Assembly: GCF_902702915.1 (NCBI RefSeq)
Contig: NZ_LR738849.1
Coordinates: forward strand, 310,001-374,000
Reading direction: 5' to 3'
DNA: 64,000 nt
Source of the DNA: Desulfovibrio sp. 86
Lineage (GTDB): Bacteria > Desulfobacterota > Desulfovibrionia > Desulfovibrionales > Desulfovibrionaceae
The notes below the pieces were generated by a model that searched no databases, was not told the origin of the DNA, and saw only the letters and a list, made by a program, of their open reading frames with translations. Numbering within the stretch: the first letter of the stretch is position 1; each line of letters begins with the position of its first letter. A program made the translations under genes and the position numbers. Of the stretch, positions 8,027-16,652 are shown piece by piece.

Positions 8027-9133
8027 ATGACACAGACACTGCCCCGTTTGCTCTATCTGCTAGCTGTACTGGCCTGCTATCTGTTGTTGATGCACAATCC
8101 CGTCACGATTTTCATGGCTGCCTGCCTGTCCTGCCTGACCCTGCCGCAGTACCACAGACTTCGCCAAAAAGCGCGGTACTGGCGCATGCAGATTGAGAGA
8201 AACACGCCAGACTCCCGCAAACGCCGCACCCTGCTTGCCCTTTCGCACTCCACGCCGCTTTACGCATATATCAGCATGCTGGTGGCGTCACTTGTGGTGC
8301 CTGTGGCCGTGCTGGTGCTTCTGGTGTCGCCCCAGGCGGCGGCCGGGTTTACGCGCCTGCGTGAACTGCAGGCCAACAACTTTCAGCTGCCGCTGGAATG
8401 GGTGGCCTACATACAGGAGTGGCGGCAAGGCCTGACGGAACACCCCCGCCTGGAGCGTATTTTCAACGACCTGCTCCTGAAACTGGACAGTTTTTTTGAC
8501 AGCGCCATGAGCGTACTGCTGTCGCGCGGGGTGGATTTTCTGGGCGGCACCATGACCGTGCTCTGGACCAGCTTTCTTTTCATAAGCCTGACTGTGATCT
8601 TCACGGTCTATTCCCGCCACATCCGCAAGATTACCGGCAGGGTATTCCACATTTCCCAGCCCCTGCTCCGGCGCTTTATTGCCGCCATTCACAGAGCCTT
8701 GCGCGGCATCATGCTCGGCATTGTTCTGGTGGCTCTTGCCCAGGGGCTTATGTGCGGCGTCGCCTTTGCCGTGGCTGGCGTCAACCAGCCCGCGTTCTGG
8801 GGATTGCTTGCCACCCTTGTGGCTCCCATCCCCATGGTGGGCACAGCGCTGGTGTGGGTTCCCCTTTGCATTTCACTCTGGTTCACAGGCAAGACCATGG
8901 CCGCCATCGCCCTGGCGCTGTGGGGCTTACTGGCTGTTGCTGGCGTAGACAACGTACTGCGCCCGCTGTTTTTGCGGCAGGGCATCAAGGCCCCGTTTTT
9001 TGTACTGATTATCTCCATCCTCTGCGGACTTTCCAGCTTTGGGCCAGTGGGACTTATCGTCGGCCCTGTGTTGCTGGCTTTTGCCATGCAGGCGGTGGAG
9101 GAAGCCAACCGCGCATACAGGTATAATGTTTAA
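8027..9133 (+). CDS. AI-2E family (PerM/UPF0118) membrane transporter
   Basis: 368 residues from ATG 8027 (AAGG about nine bases upstream). A TTG at 7955 in the same frame would add 24 residues without an obvious membrane segment and is less likely. The layout is typical of the family: two N-terminal helices (about 8-40), a helix near 80-105, a long extracytoplasmic loop with amphipathic helices (about 110-180), then helices to the C-terminus with conserved ALAQGLMCGVAFAVAG, FWGLLATLVAPIPMVGTALVW, and the PVGLIVGPVLLAF motif near the end. Family members export autoinducer-2 or act as Na+/H+ antiporters; the substrate here is unknown. It overlaps the next gene by eight bases. Confidence 0.88.
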   Translation: MTQTLPRLLYLLAVLACYLLLMHNPVTIFMAACLSCLTLPQYHRLRQKARYWRMQIERNTPDSRKRRTLLALSHSTPLYAYISMLVASLVVPVAVLVLLVSPQAAAGFTRLRELQANNFQLPLEWVAYIQEWRQGLTEHPRLERIFNDLLLKLDSFFDSAMSVLLSRGVDFLGGTMTVLWTSFLFISLTVIFTVYSRHIRKITGRVFHISQPLLRRFIAAIHRALRGIMLGIVLVALAQGLMCGVAFAVAGVNQPAFWGLLATLVAPIPMVGTALVWVPLCISLWFTGKTMAAIALALWGLLAVAGVDNVLRPLFLRQGIKAPFFVLIISILCGLSSFGPVGLIVGPVLLAFAMQAVEEANRAYRYNV

Positions 9134-10088
9134 AACAGACTCTTGCGCCATCCCCACGATTGCCGCCACGCTTCGCCGGGACATCAGGCATATTACAGAC
9201 GACGGTGGGTATAGCTCCGCCACGCAGCGACGCAGCTTCTTACGCATGACCAGCGCAGTTCTGGTCTGCCTCATTTTGCTCTGCGCCCTGCCCTGCCGAT
9301 CTCTGGCGGCCATGCCCGTCCGGGCCGCCATACTCATCAATATGGACACGGGCGCGGTGCTCTATGCCAAAAATGCGGACATGGCCATACCGCCAGCGTC
9401 GCTCACCAAGGTCATGAGCATGTTCCTCGCCATGGATCAAATACGGGCCGGGAAGATCAAGGTTGAGGAAAAAATCAGGATTACGCCTGAAATGGCCTCT
9501 GTTGGCGGTTCATCCATGTATCTGCGCGCAGGCGAACGGGTGCCGCTGTCGCAACTGCTTACCGGCATGGCCGTTGTTTCGGGCAATGACGCGGCCACGG
9601 CCGTGAGCCGCCGTGTGGGCGGCAATGAGCGCCAGTTTGTCCGGGCCATGAACGAGAAAGCCAAGGCCGTCGGCATGCAGCGCACCACATTCAAAAATCC
9701 CACAGGTCTGCCCGCCGCCGGGCAAAAAACCACCGCCAGGGACATGTCCACCATGGCGCGCGCCTATCTGCGCGCGCATCCATCGGCCCTGCGCTATCAC
9801 AACGTGCCCCTGTTCACCTACCGAGGCAGAATGACGCGCAATACCAATGCTTTGCTTGGGCAGGTTCCAGGGGTCAACGGGCTCAAAACCGGATGGACCG
9901 TGGCCTCGGGCTACAACCTTATCGTGACGGCCCAGAGGGGGAAAACCCGCATGCTGGCCGTGGTTATGGGCGGCACCAGCAGAGTGGGACGCGACAACGC
10001 GGCGCGCAGGCTCATTGAGGTCGGATTCCGGTATCCCACCTCCCCCCAAAAGGTTCAGCAAATCTTCTCGGGCAAAAGAAGGCGCTGA
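9126..10088 (+). CDS. D-alanyl-D-alanine carboxypeptidase (PBP5/6 type, peptidase S11)
   Basis: 320 residues from ATG 9126; an alternative ATG at 9246 would give a cleaner signal peptide (SAVLVCLILLCALPCRSLAA). The three active-site motifs are present: PASLTKV (Ser92, Lys95 from the first start), VSGNDAATA, and LKTGWTVASG. The enzyme trims the terminal D-Ala from peptidoglycan stem peptides in the periplasm and helps set cross-linking. The C-terminal beta domain and membrane-anchoring helix seen in E. coli PBP5 are missing: the chain stops about 40 residues after the KTG region with a basic tail (GKRRR). It may be soluble or held by an uncleaved N-terminus. The start overlaps the end of the AI-2E family gene, so the two are probably co-transcribed. 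Confidence 0.9.
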   Translation: MFKTDSCAIPTIAATLRRDIRHITDDGGYSSATQRRSFLRMTSAVLVCLILLCALPCRSLAAMPVRAAILINMDTGAVLYAKNADMAIPPASLTKVMSMFLAMDQIRAGKIKVEEKIRITPEMASVGGSSMYLRAGERVPLSQLLTGMAVVSGNDAATAVSRRVGGNERQFVRAMNEKAKAVGMQRTTFKNPTGLPAAGQKTTARDMSTMARAYLRAHPSALRYHNVPLFTYRGRMTRNTNALLGQVPGVNGLKTGWTVASGYNLIVTAQRGKTRMLAVVMGGTSRVGRDNAARRLIEVGFRYPTSPQKVQQIFSGKRRR

Positions 10089-10109
10089 CGCAGACCCCAC
10101 ATCACCATA

Positions 10110-10147
10110 AAAGGCGGCGGAATTTCTTCCGCCGCCTTTACTTTTTG
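10110..10147 (+). terminator. Rho-independent terminator after the carboxypeptidase gene
   Basis: Stem AAAGGCGGCGGA/TTCCGCCGCCTTT with a short loop, then ACTTTTT. It lies 22 bases after the stop codon. Confidence 0.88.
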
Positions 10148-10162
10148 GCAAACACCACAGTT

Positions 10163-10192
10163 GAGCATTTACACTTTTTCAGCGTTACTCTG
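10163..10192. repeat. Family B repeat fragment
   Basis: GAGCATTTACACTTTTTCA matches the last hairpin of B1 (736 onward) and is then degenerate (GCGTTACTCTG). It looks like a decayed remnant. Confidence 0.55.
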
Positions 10193-10285
10193 CCCAAGCG
10201 CCAAGAGCCGTTTCAAAACGCAATGACTCTGACGACTGCATGAACAGGCTTTTGCCGTGAAGGCATGGGCGCTGTCAGCGCAGGT

Positions 10286-10437
10286 AAAGGAAACGCTGAT
10301 TTATTTCGTTTGGCAAGGCGCGATCTTTTTTTGAAGCGGGAGTGGACTCTTCCGTCCTCGACTGTTTCAAAAAAAGTGAAGCAACGCCGCCAAACGAAAT
10401 ACCAGCACATTTCCAGGAGGCTCTTTAATCAGTGCTT
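10286..10437 (+). repeat. Family A repeat, copy A3
   Basis: AAAGGAAACGCTGATTTATT, then CGTTTGGCAAGGCGCGATC, the GAGTGGACTCTTCCGTCC core, GCAACGCCGCCAAACG and TTTAATCAGTGCTT. Both outer ends are the kind seen at one end or the other in different copies, so this copy shows the full extent. It lies between the convergent carboxypeptidase and sulfhydrylase genes. The whole gap 10089-10508 holds the terminator, a B fragment and this repeat. Confidence 0.9.
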
Positions 10438-10508
10438 CCAAAACAACGTCGACGTCTTTCAAACTTCAAGGATGCCTGCTGGCAAAGCCTGTTTGCGGCT
10501 TTGGAGCG

Positions 10509-11774
10509 CTACGCCTGTTCCAGAGCCTGGGCAAGGTCGGCGAGGATGTCGTCCACATGCTCAAGTCCCACAGACAGGCGGATGGTGCCGGGGGCTATGC
10601 CAGCATCGCGCAACTGTTCGTCGGTCAGCTGGCGGTGCGTGGAACTGGCCGGATGCAGTACGCAGCTACGGATGTCCGCCACATGCACTTCAAGAGAAAT
10701 CATCTTCAGGCTGTCGATAAAACGCGCGCCAGCATCCCGCCCGCCCTTGAGCGCAAAGGAAATGACGCCGCTGCACCCGTCGGGCAGATACTTGTCGGCC
10801 AGCGCCTTGTTGGCGTTGCCCGGCAGGCGCGGATACCCGACCGATTCCACCTTGCCGTGCTCCTGAAGAAAGACAGCCACCTTTTCGGCATTGCGGCAGT
10901 GCCTTTCCATACGCAGCGGCAGGGTTTCAAGCCCCTGATTGATGTAAAAAGCACCCTGCGGGCTCTGGCAGCATCCCATGTCGCGCATGAGCTGCACCCG
11001 GGCCTTGACGATATAGGCAGCTTTTCCAAAGGTTTTGGTATACACAAGCCCGTGATACGAGGGGTCTGGCTCGGTAAATTCGGGGAACTTGCCGCTGGTC
11101 CAGTCGAAATTGCCGCTGTCCACGATAACGCCGCCCATCTGCAGGGCATGTCCATCCATATACTTTGTTGTGGAATGCACAACAATGTCCGCGCCGTACT
11201 CAAAGGGACGGCACAAAATGGGCGTGGCAAAGGTGCTGTCGATGATCAGGGGCAGGCGATGGCTATGCGCCAGCCGCGCGAAGCGCTCAATGTCCAGCAC
11301 GTCCATGGACGGGTTGGTCAGTGTTTCGCCAAAAACCGCACGGGTATTGGGCCGGAAAGCCTTTTCAAGCTCCGCGTCCGAGGCGTTCTGGTCCACAAAG
11401 GTGACCTCGATGCCCAGTTTTTTCAGCGTGACGGCAAAAAGATTGAAGGTTCCCCCGTAGATGCTGGACGCGCTGACCACATGGTCGCCGCTTTGCGCGA
11501 CGTTGAGCAGGGAGAGCATGCTGGCGGCCTGGCCGGATGACGTGCACAGCGCGCCCACCCCGCCTTCAAGAGCCGCGATTTTGCGTTCCACCGCGTCCAC
11601 GGTGGGGTTGCCAAGGCGGGTATAGAAAAAGCCCGCGTCCTCAAGATCAAAAAGTCTCGCGACGGCCGCCGTGGATTCGTACCTGAATGTGGTGCTCTGT
11701 GCTATGGGTACAACGCGGGGTTCGCCGTTTTTGGGCTCATACCCTGCGTGCAGACAAAGGGATTCCGTTTTCAT
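10509..11774 (-). CDS. O-acetylhomoserine (thiol)-lyase
   Basis: 421 residues, the typical length of O-acetylhomoserine/O-acetylserine sulfhydrylases (MetY-type Cys/Met metabolism PLP enzymes). The PLP lysine is K204 in HSTTKYMDGH; also visible are YTRLGNPTVDAVERKIAALEGG, SSGQAAS around residue 80 (phosphate binding), and SSIYGGTFNLF. The enzyme makes homocysteine directly from sulfide and O-acetylhomoserine in the cytoplasm, which suits an organism that produces sulfide. The length and the 200s region favour the acetylhomoserine rather than the cystathionine-forming subgroup. ATG at 11772-11774 with GAGGATGGC before it. No SAM riboswitch recognised upstream. Confidence 0.92.
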   Translation of the reverse strand: MKTESLCLHAGYEPKNGEPRVVPIAQSTTFRYESTAAVARLFDLEDAGFFYTRLGNPTVDAVERKIAALEGGVGALCTSSGQAASMLSLLNVAQSGDHVVSASSIYGGTFNLFAVTLKKLGIEVTFVDQNASDAELEKAFRPNTRAVFGETLTNPSMDVLDIERFARLAHSHRLPLIIDSTFATPILCRPFEYGADIVVHSTTKYMDGHALQMGGVIVDSGNFDWTSGKFPEFTEPDPSYHGLVYTKTFGKAAYIVKARVQLMRDMGCCQSPQGAFYINQGLETLPLRMERHCRNAEKVAVFLQEHGKVESVGYPRLPGNANKALADKYLPDGCSGVISFALKGGRDAGARFIDSLKMISLEVHVADIRSCVLHPASSTHRQLTDEQLRDAGIAPGTIRLSVGLEHVDDILADLAQALEQA

Positions 11775-12387
11775 GCCATCCTCGAAGTATGCGGTGGTAA
11801 AGAAGGTGTTTTACCTGGGCCTGAGGCCACACGGTTTCGAAAAATAGCGCAAGCCCTTGCTGCTGGCAACCGCACTTTTTGCAGGATCGCTGCGCCGTTT
11901 ATCTGTTGAACCAACAATTTTCTGTTCTTCTGTATATGATATCTGTTGCGTCCTGTGCGCAGGTCAAATTTTTATTGGCGCCAACAATGAAGGGCATCTG
12001 CCCGCAAGCGCTTTCAGGCTGCGGCATGGGAGAAAATCCCACCATATTTCACATGGCTGTCGCCCGGTTCATGCGCACGCAAAAAACCACAACCCTATTG
12101 ACCGCGCACAGGTTACGGCGTATAATTTTTTGCAAATGACGGCCAGTTGATCGTGCGAAAACATGAGGGGCATGAATGTCGCACATGCCAAGGTCAACGG
12201 TCTCCCGCATCAAGTTTATTCCTGATTTATACACTGACAGCGCCGCCGGGCGCACGGCCTTGAGCCGGACGTTGCTACGCCGCTGTCCTGACACGGAACG
12301 GCGTGATTTTTTTCGCGCCGCACAGCAGGCCCCGGTGGCAGGGGGACTGCACCGCAGTTGTTCATTCACTCTTGCCAGGAGGCTATT
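11775..12387. other. Intergenic region upstream of the hydrogenase operon
   Basis: About 610 bp between divergent genes (sulfhydrylase and hynB). It is lower in GC than the genes and contains the 10-bp perfect palindrome TTGGCGCCAA at 11975-11984 as well as a GTTGAACCAAC inverted repeat near 11911. Promoters for both genes should be here, but I cannot identify a certain -35/-10 or -24/-12 box. No likely gene is present. Confidence 0.5.
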
Positions 12388-13344
12388 ATGCGTATTGCCG
12401 TGGGTCTGGGCAAAGAAGGCGGAGAAGAGCGTTTGGAGCGTTTGGAGCGCCAGGGCATCAGCCGCCGCGATTTCATGAAATTCTGCACAGCGGTGGCCGT
12501 AGCCATGGGCATGGGCCCGGCTTTCGCCTCCGAGGTGGCAGCCGCCCTTACCGGGCGTCGTCCCTCGGTGGTCTATCTGCACGGCGCAGAATGCACGGGC
12601 TGTTCTGAAGCGCTGCTGCGCACCTATCAACCCTTCATTGATACTCTCATTCTCGACACCATTTCTCTCGACTACCACGAAACCATTATGGCCGCCGCCG
12701 GTGAAGCCGCTGAAGAAGCGCTTCATGCCGCCGTCAACAGCCCCGAAGGTTTTGTCTGTATTGTCGAAGGGGCCATTCCCACTGGCATGGACGGCAAGTA
12801 CGGCTACATTGCCGGCCACACCATGTATGACATCTGCAAGGACATTCTGCCCAAAGCCAAGGCTGTGGTCAGCGTGGGCACCTGTGCCTGTTACGGCGGC
12901 ATCCAGGCCGCCAAGCCCAATCCCACCGGCGCCAAGGGCGTCAACGACTGCTACGGCAACATCGGCATCAAGGCCATCAACGTGCCTGGCTGTCCTCCCA
13001 ACCCCATCAACATGGTTGGCGCCCTCGTGGCCTTCCTGAAGGGGCAGAAGATCGAGCTTGATGAAGTGGGCCGTCCCGTCATGTTCTTCGGCCAGACCGT
13101 GCATGACCTTTGCGAACGCCGCAAACACTTTGACGCTGGCGAATTTGCGCCTTCCTTCAACTCGGAAGAAGCACGCAAGGGCTGGTGCCTGTACGATGTG
13201 GGCTGCAAGGGCCCGCAGACCTACAACAACTGTCCCAAGGTTCTTTTCAACGAGACCAACTGGCCTGTTGGCGCGGGGCACCCCTGCATTGGTTGCAGCG
13301 AGCCCAATTTCTGGGACGATATGACGCCGTTCTACCAGAACTAA
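12388..13344 (+). CDS. hynB: Periplasmic [NiFe] hydrogenase, small subunit precursor
   Basis: 318 residues from ATG 12388, with an AGGAGG ribosome binding site just upstream; an in-frame start 30 bases earlier is not needed. Residues 25-30 are the Tat motif SRRDFM, followed by a hydrophobic stretch ending AFA near residue 47, so the folded heterodimer is exported. Cysteine ligands for three Fe-S clusters are visible: [10 protein letters not shown] (proximal), [14 protein letters not shown], and further GCKGP, NNCP and [11 protein letters not shown] near the C-terminus. The subunit relays electrons between the NiFe site and periplasmic cytochrome c3. Compared with the D. vulgaris protein as I recall it, a LERLER duplication lengthens the n-region before the Tat motif. 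Confidence 0.97.
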   Translation: MRIAVGLGKEGGEERLERLERQGISRRDFMKFCTAVAVAMGMGPAFASEVAAALTGRRPSVVYLHGAECTGCSEALLRTYQPFIDTLILDTISLDYHETIMAAAGEAAEEALHAAVNSPEGFVCIVEGAIPTGMDGKYGYIAGHTMYDICKDILPKAKAVVSVGTCACYGGIQAAKPNPTGAKGVNDCYGNIGIKAINVPGCPPNPINMVGALVAFLKGQKIELDEVGRPVMFFGQTVHDLCERRKHFDAGEFAPSFNSEEARKGWCLYDVGCKGPQTYNNCPKVLFNETNWPVGAGHPCIGCSEPNFWDDMTPFYQN

Positions 13345-13355
13345 GGGGATAAAAA

Positions 13356-15032
13356 ATGAGCCAAGTCACCAAAACGCCCCAGAGCAGCTACACTGGCCCC
13401 ATTGTTGTGGACCCGTTGACCCGTATCGAAGGGCATCTGCGCATTGAAGTTGAAGTTGAAGGCGGCAAGATCAAGGAAGCCCGCAGCAGCGCCACCCTTT
13501 TTCGCGGTCTTGAAACCATCCTCAAGGGACGCGATCCGCGCGACGCGCAGCATTTCACCCAGCGCACCTGTGGCGTCTGTACCTACACCCACGCCCTGGC
13601 CTCCACGCGCTGCCTTGAAGACGCCATCAACAAGCCCATTCCGGCCAACGCCACCTATATCCGCAACCTCGTGCTTGCCAACCAGTTCCTGCATGACCAT
13701 CTGGTGCATTTCTATCACCTGCATGCCCTGGACTTTGTGGATGTAGCCAACGCTCTTCAGGCCGACCCGGCCAAGGCCGCCAAGCTGGCTTCTTCCATTT
13801 CGCCCCGCAAGGCCACTGCTGAAGACTTTGCCGCCGTGCAGGCCAAACTGAAGACCTTCGTGAACAGCGGCCAGCTCGGCCCCTTCACCAACGCCTACTT
13901 CCTTGGCGGGCATCAGGGCTATTACATGGACCCCGAAGCCAACCTCGTATGCACGGCCCACTATCTGCAAGCTCTGCGCGCGCAGGTTGAAGTGGCCAAG
14001 GGTATGGCCGTTTTCGGCGCCAAAAACCCGCACACCCAGTTCACTGTGGCTGGCGGCGTGACCTGCTACGATGCCCTGACCCCCAAACGCATCAAGGAAT
14101 TCCGCGACATTTACGCCAAGTCCCGTGCATTCATTGAAGAAGTGTACATTCCCGACCTGCTGCTTGTGGCCAGCTACTACAAGGATTGGGCCAGCATCGG
14201 CGGCACCAGCAACTTCATGGCTTTCGGCGAATTCCCCGCTGTCGGCGGCGAACGCGACCTCAACAGCCGCTGGTACAAGCCCGGCGTCATCTATGACCGC
14301 AAGGTCGGTTCCGTGCAGCCCTTTGATCCCAACAAGATCAACGAGCAGGTCAAGCACAGCTGGTACGAAGGCCAGGCCCGTGAGCCCTATAACGGTGAGA
14401 CCAATCCGCACTTCACCTTCATGGGCGACAAGGCCAAGTACTCCTGGAACAAGGCCCCGCGCTACGACAACCATGCCGTGGAAACCGGCCCCCTTGCCCA
14501 GATGCTCGTGGCCTATGGTCACAACCACAAGACCATCAAGCCCACCATTGACGCCGTGCTCGGCAAGCTGAACGTGGGCCCCGAAGCCCTGTTCTCCACC
14601 CTTGGCCGTACCGCCGCCCGCGGCATCCAGACCCTGGTTATCGCGCAGCAGATGGAAAACTGGCTCAACGAGTACGAAAACAACATCGGCAAGGACAAGC
14701 AGATCGTTGAAAACTACACCGTGCCGGTCTCCGGTCGTGGCGTGGGCTTTGTGGACGCGCCCCGTGGCGGTCTGTCGCATTGGATGACCATCAAGGACAG
14801 CAAGATCGACAACTTCCAGCTTGTGGTGCCCACCACCTGGAACCTGGGACCGCGGGATGACAAGGACGTGCCCAGCGCCGCCGAAGCAGCTCTTGTGGGA
14901 ACGCCTGTGGCCGACCCCAAGCGCCCTGTGGAAATTCTGCGCACCATCCACTCCTTCGACCCCTGCATCGCCTGTTCGGTGCACGTCATTGACGGCGAAA
15001 CCAACGAAGTCAATGAATTCAAGGTCTTGTAA
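13356..15032 (+). CDS. hynA: Periplasmic [NiFe] hydrogenase, large subunit precursor
   Basis: 558 residues, starting 11 bases after hynB with GGGG before the ATG. It carries the NiFe active site: the N-terminal ligand pair is in RTCGVC (C72 and C75) and the C-terminal pair in DPCIACSVH (C537 and C540). Position 537 is encoded by TGC, not TGA, so this is a cysteine enzyme and not the selenocysteine type. Cleavage after H543 by the maturation protease would remove the last 15 residues. There is no signal peptide; the protein is exported together with the Tat-tagged small subunit. It oxidises H2 (or evolves it) in the periplasm, feeding cytochrome c3. A strong terminator separates it from the protease gene. 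Confidence 0.98.
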   Translation: MSQVTKTPQSSYTGPIVVDPLTRIEGHLRIEVEVEGGKIKEARSSATLFRGLETILKGRDPRDAQHFTQRTCGVCTYTHALASTRCLEDAINKPIPANATYIRNLVLANQFLHDHLVHFYHLHALDFVDVANALQADPAKAAKLASSISPRKATAEDFAAVQAKLKTFVNSGQLGPFTNAYFLGGHQGYYMDPEANLVCTAHYLQALRAQVEVAKGMAVFGAKNPHTQFTVAGGVTCYDALTPKRIKEFRDIYAKSRAFIEEVYIPDLLLVASYYKDWASIGGTSNFMAFGEFPAVGGERDLNSRWYKPGVIYDRKVGSVQPFDPNKINEQVKHSWYEGQAREPYNGETNPHFTFMGDKAKYSWNKAPRYDNHAVETGPLAQMLVAYGHNHKTIKPTIDAVLGKLNVGPEALFSTLGRTAARGIQTLVIAQQMENWLNEYENNIGKDKQIVENYTVPVSGRGVGFVDAPRGGLSHWMTIKDSKIDNFQLVVPTTWNLGPRDDKDVPSAAEAALVGTPVADPKRPVEILRTIHSFDPCIACSVHVIDGETNEVNEFKVL

Positions 15033-15051
15033 GATACAATACGCATGACGC

Positions 15052-15085
15052 AAAAGGGCGGGGGCCAAATCCCCCGCCCTTTTTC
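15052..15085 (+). terminator. Terminator between hynA and the maturation protease gene
   Basis: Stem AAAAGGGCGGGGG/CCCCCGCCCTTTTT with loop CCAAAT. It lies inside the operon, so it probably lowers expression of the protease relative to the structural subunits. Confidence 0.88.
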
Positions 15086-15108
15086 TCTTCAAGCAAACGA
15101 GCTGACAC

Positions 15109-15594
15109 ATGAGCGATCAGAACGTGCTTATCCTTGGGGTAGGCAATATCCTGTTGACCGACGAAGGCTTCGGCGTACGCGCTGCAGCATATCTTGAAGA
15201 GCACTATCGCTGGCCTGACAACGTGACCCTTATGGATGGCGGCACGCAGGGACTCATGCTCATGAGCGAGCTCATGGACTGCGATGTTCTGGTCGTGCTG
15301 GATGTCGTGCTCGGTCCCAAGGAGCCAGGCACCATCTACAGGCTTGAAGGCGAAAATTTGCGGCAGAGTCTGAGCTTCAGGGACTCGATGCACCAGACTG
15401 ACCTGCTGGACACCCTTGTGACCTGCGAACTGGCAGGCCATCGGCCCAGCGCTGTGGTTTTCGGCATACAGCCTTACGACTACAAAACTATGGACTTGAA
15501 CCTCACTGCCGAACTTCAAGCCAAGCTGCCGGAATTTTGTGAAAAAGTTGTAGCGGAGTTGGCTCTTCAGGGCATTTGCGCTGAAAAAATCTGA
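15109..15594 (+). CDS. hynC: Hydrogenase maturation endopeptidase
   Basis: 161 residues, the usual length of the HybD/HyaD/HynC family. The three nickel-sensing ligands are present: E19 in LLTDEGFG, D65 in VVLDVV, and H95 in SMHQTD. It checks nickel insertion in the large subunit and then cuts after the DPCxxCxxH motif. Its place right after hynBA says its substrate is HynA. The general Hyp maturation genes (hypA-F) are not in this window. The gene starts 76 bases after hynA, beyond the internal terminator. The symbol follows Desulfovibrio usage; hynD or hyd-type names are also used. Confidence 0.93.
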   Translation: MSDQNVLILGVGNILLTDEGFGVRAAAYLEEHYRWPDNVTLMDGGTQGLMLMSELMDCDVLVVLDVVLGPKEPGTIYRLEGENLRQSLSFRDSMHQTDLLDTLVTCELAGHRPSAVVFGIQPYDYKTMDLNLTAELQAKLPEFCEKVVAELALQGICAEKI

Positions 15595-15611
15595 CGACAA
15601 ACCAATTGTAA

Positions 15612-15656
15612 TAAAAAAGCCCGGACCGGCGGCACTGCGCTGATCCGGGCTTTTAT
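15612..15656. terminator. Bidirectional terminator between the protease gene and the DUF523 gene
   Basis: Stem AAAGCCCGGA/TCCGGGCTTT with A runs before and T runs after, so it can serve both convergent genes. Confidence 0.85.
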
Positions 15657-15727
15657 TCAAAAAAAAACGTTGTGCAGTCACCAGCCTGGCACGCTGATGC
15701 ACATGCACAAGTTCTGGATTCCGTTGC

Positions 15728-16168
15728 CTACCCTTGCCCTTCCGGCAAGCACTCTTCGCTGAACAGGTCAAATCCCGCCTGACGCAATTGCGCCGCCCAG
15801 ATGCCGTCCCCTGCACACAGACATTTGCTGAAAGTACCGTCATACACCTGTCCAAACCCGCAGGAAGGCGAACGGCTTTTCAGTATGGCCGCAGTACAGC
15901 CCTCTTGCATGGCAAGGTCGGTGGCCGCCTGCGCCCCAAGCTGAAAAAGCCGGGTCACATCATGCCCTTCCTTGCTCAAAACCTTGCCGTGCACGATCTC
16001 GCACGGCGTGCGAGGGGTCGGCAACCCGCCAAGGCACTCGGGACAGGCCGCAACCGCCCTGCCCTCCGCCACCAGCTGCACAACAGCGGCACACGTGTTG
16101 GCGCGGCCATCATACCGGCAGGCAATACCAGCCAGGCAGGCGCTGACAATATAGCGTGGCCGCGTCAT
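15728..16168 (-). CDS. DUF523 family protein
   Basis: 146 residues from the ATG at 16166-16168. That ATG overlaps the TGA of the upstream gene (ATGA), which supports this start over the one 12 codons earlier. DUF523 (YbbK-like) signatures are clear: VSACLAGIACRYDG at the N-terminus, CPECLGGLPTPRTPCEI in the middle, and LKSRSPSCGFGQVYDGTF toward the end. The conserved cysteines suggest metal or Fe-S binding; the biochemical role of the family is not settled to my knowledge. It is translationally coupled to the 76-residue protein upstream. Confidence 0.85.
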   Translation of the reverse strand: MTRPRYIVSACLAGIACRYDGRANTCAAVVQLVAEGRAVAACPECLGGLPTPRTPCEIVHGKVLSKEGHDVTRLFQLGAQAATDLAMQEGCTAAILKSRSPSCGFGQVYDGTFSKCLCAGDGIWAAQLRQAGFDLFSEECLPEGQG

Positions 16169-16395
16169 TCCGGCGTGTTTTCCGGCAAGAGCGCAGCTTC
16201 CCACATTTCCTGATAATACACGCAGGTGCCAGGATTCCAGGCAGTGGCCGTGGCGTGGTCGTAACTTTCAGTTATGGGCCAGTCAGTATGCGGGGCCAGT
16301 GCCTGTTCAAAGGAAGGCGCTTCTACCACAGCTTCATATTCGAGATTCAGCGTGTAGTTGGGGCCCTTCATAAAGCGCAGATGATAGCGCGGCAT
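16165..16395 (-). CDS. Small conserved-looking protein of unknown function
   Basis: 76 residues with AAGGAT before its ATG. The sequence is rich in aromatic residues (YHLRFMKGPNYTLNLEYEAV, then DHATATAWNPGTCVYYQEMW) and has no membrane segment or signal. It overlaps the DUF523 start by four bases, so the two are made together. I do not recognise a family. Confidence 0.65.
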   Translation of the reverse strand: MPRYHLRFMKGPNYTLNLEYEAVVEAPSFEQALAPHTDWPITESYDHATATAWNPGTCVYYQEMWEAALLPENTPE

Positions 16396-16417
16396 AGCAG
16401 ATCCTTATTAACGCGAA

Positions 16418-16445
16418 CACCGGGAAGAGCTGGCTCTTCCCGGTG
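16418..16445. terminator. Perfect palindrome, probable terminator of the exporter operon
   Basis: CACCGGGAAGAGC/GCTCTTCCCGGTG with a two-base loop. The T run after it is weak on both strands. It lies between the 54-residue membrane protein gene and the 76-residue protein gene. Confidence 0.6.
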
Positions 16446-16470
16446 TGTTAGTATTACGCGATGGCCGTGC

Positions 16471-16635
16471 CTAGTGCGTGGTCATTACAAACTTGCTGAT
16501 AATGAACAGAACCACCAGCAGAAAGATGCCAAGACCCACGCCGCCCTTGATGAGCTTCATTTCCACGGGGTCCAGGGGTTCATACTCCATTTTTTCAATT
16601 TCTTCATGGAGTTTTACTTCATTGCTATTTTCCAT
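16471..16635 (-). CDS. 54-residue single-pass membrane protein next to the YeiH-type exporter
   Basis: Begins MENSNEVKLHEEIEKMEYEP and ends SKFVMTTH. The first 30 residues are charged and probably helical; residues about 31-47 (GGVGLGIFLLVVLFII) form one membrane helix. GGAGTGAG lies just before the ATG, and only 17 bases separate it from the stop of the exporter gene, so both are in one operon. It could be a small accessory or regulatory subunit of the exporter. This gene is easily missed because of its length. Confidence 0.75.
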   Translation of the reverse strand: MENSNEVKLHEEIEKMEYEPLDPVEMKLIKGGVGLGIFLLVVLFIISKFVMTTH

Positions 16636-16652
16636 ATCTCACTCCGTATATG

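Noticed and set aside
12358..12387. Longer hynB start
   Set aside because: The ATG at 12388 has an ideal ribosome binding site, and the upstream extension would place that site inside the coding region.
14961..14990. Selenocysteine codon in the hydrogenase large subunit
   Set aside because: The C-terminal motif reads DPCIACSVH with TGC and TGT codons, so it is a cysteine [NiFe] enzyme.
13341..15110. A 589-codon open frame on the minus strand opposite hynA
   Set aside because: It is a shadow of hynA caused by GC-rich third positions; the composition (Gly, His, Val-rich) and lack of motifs are typical of antisense frames. The same applies to the frame at 12049-13281 opposite hynB.
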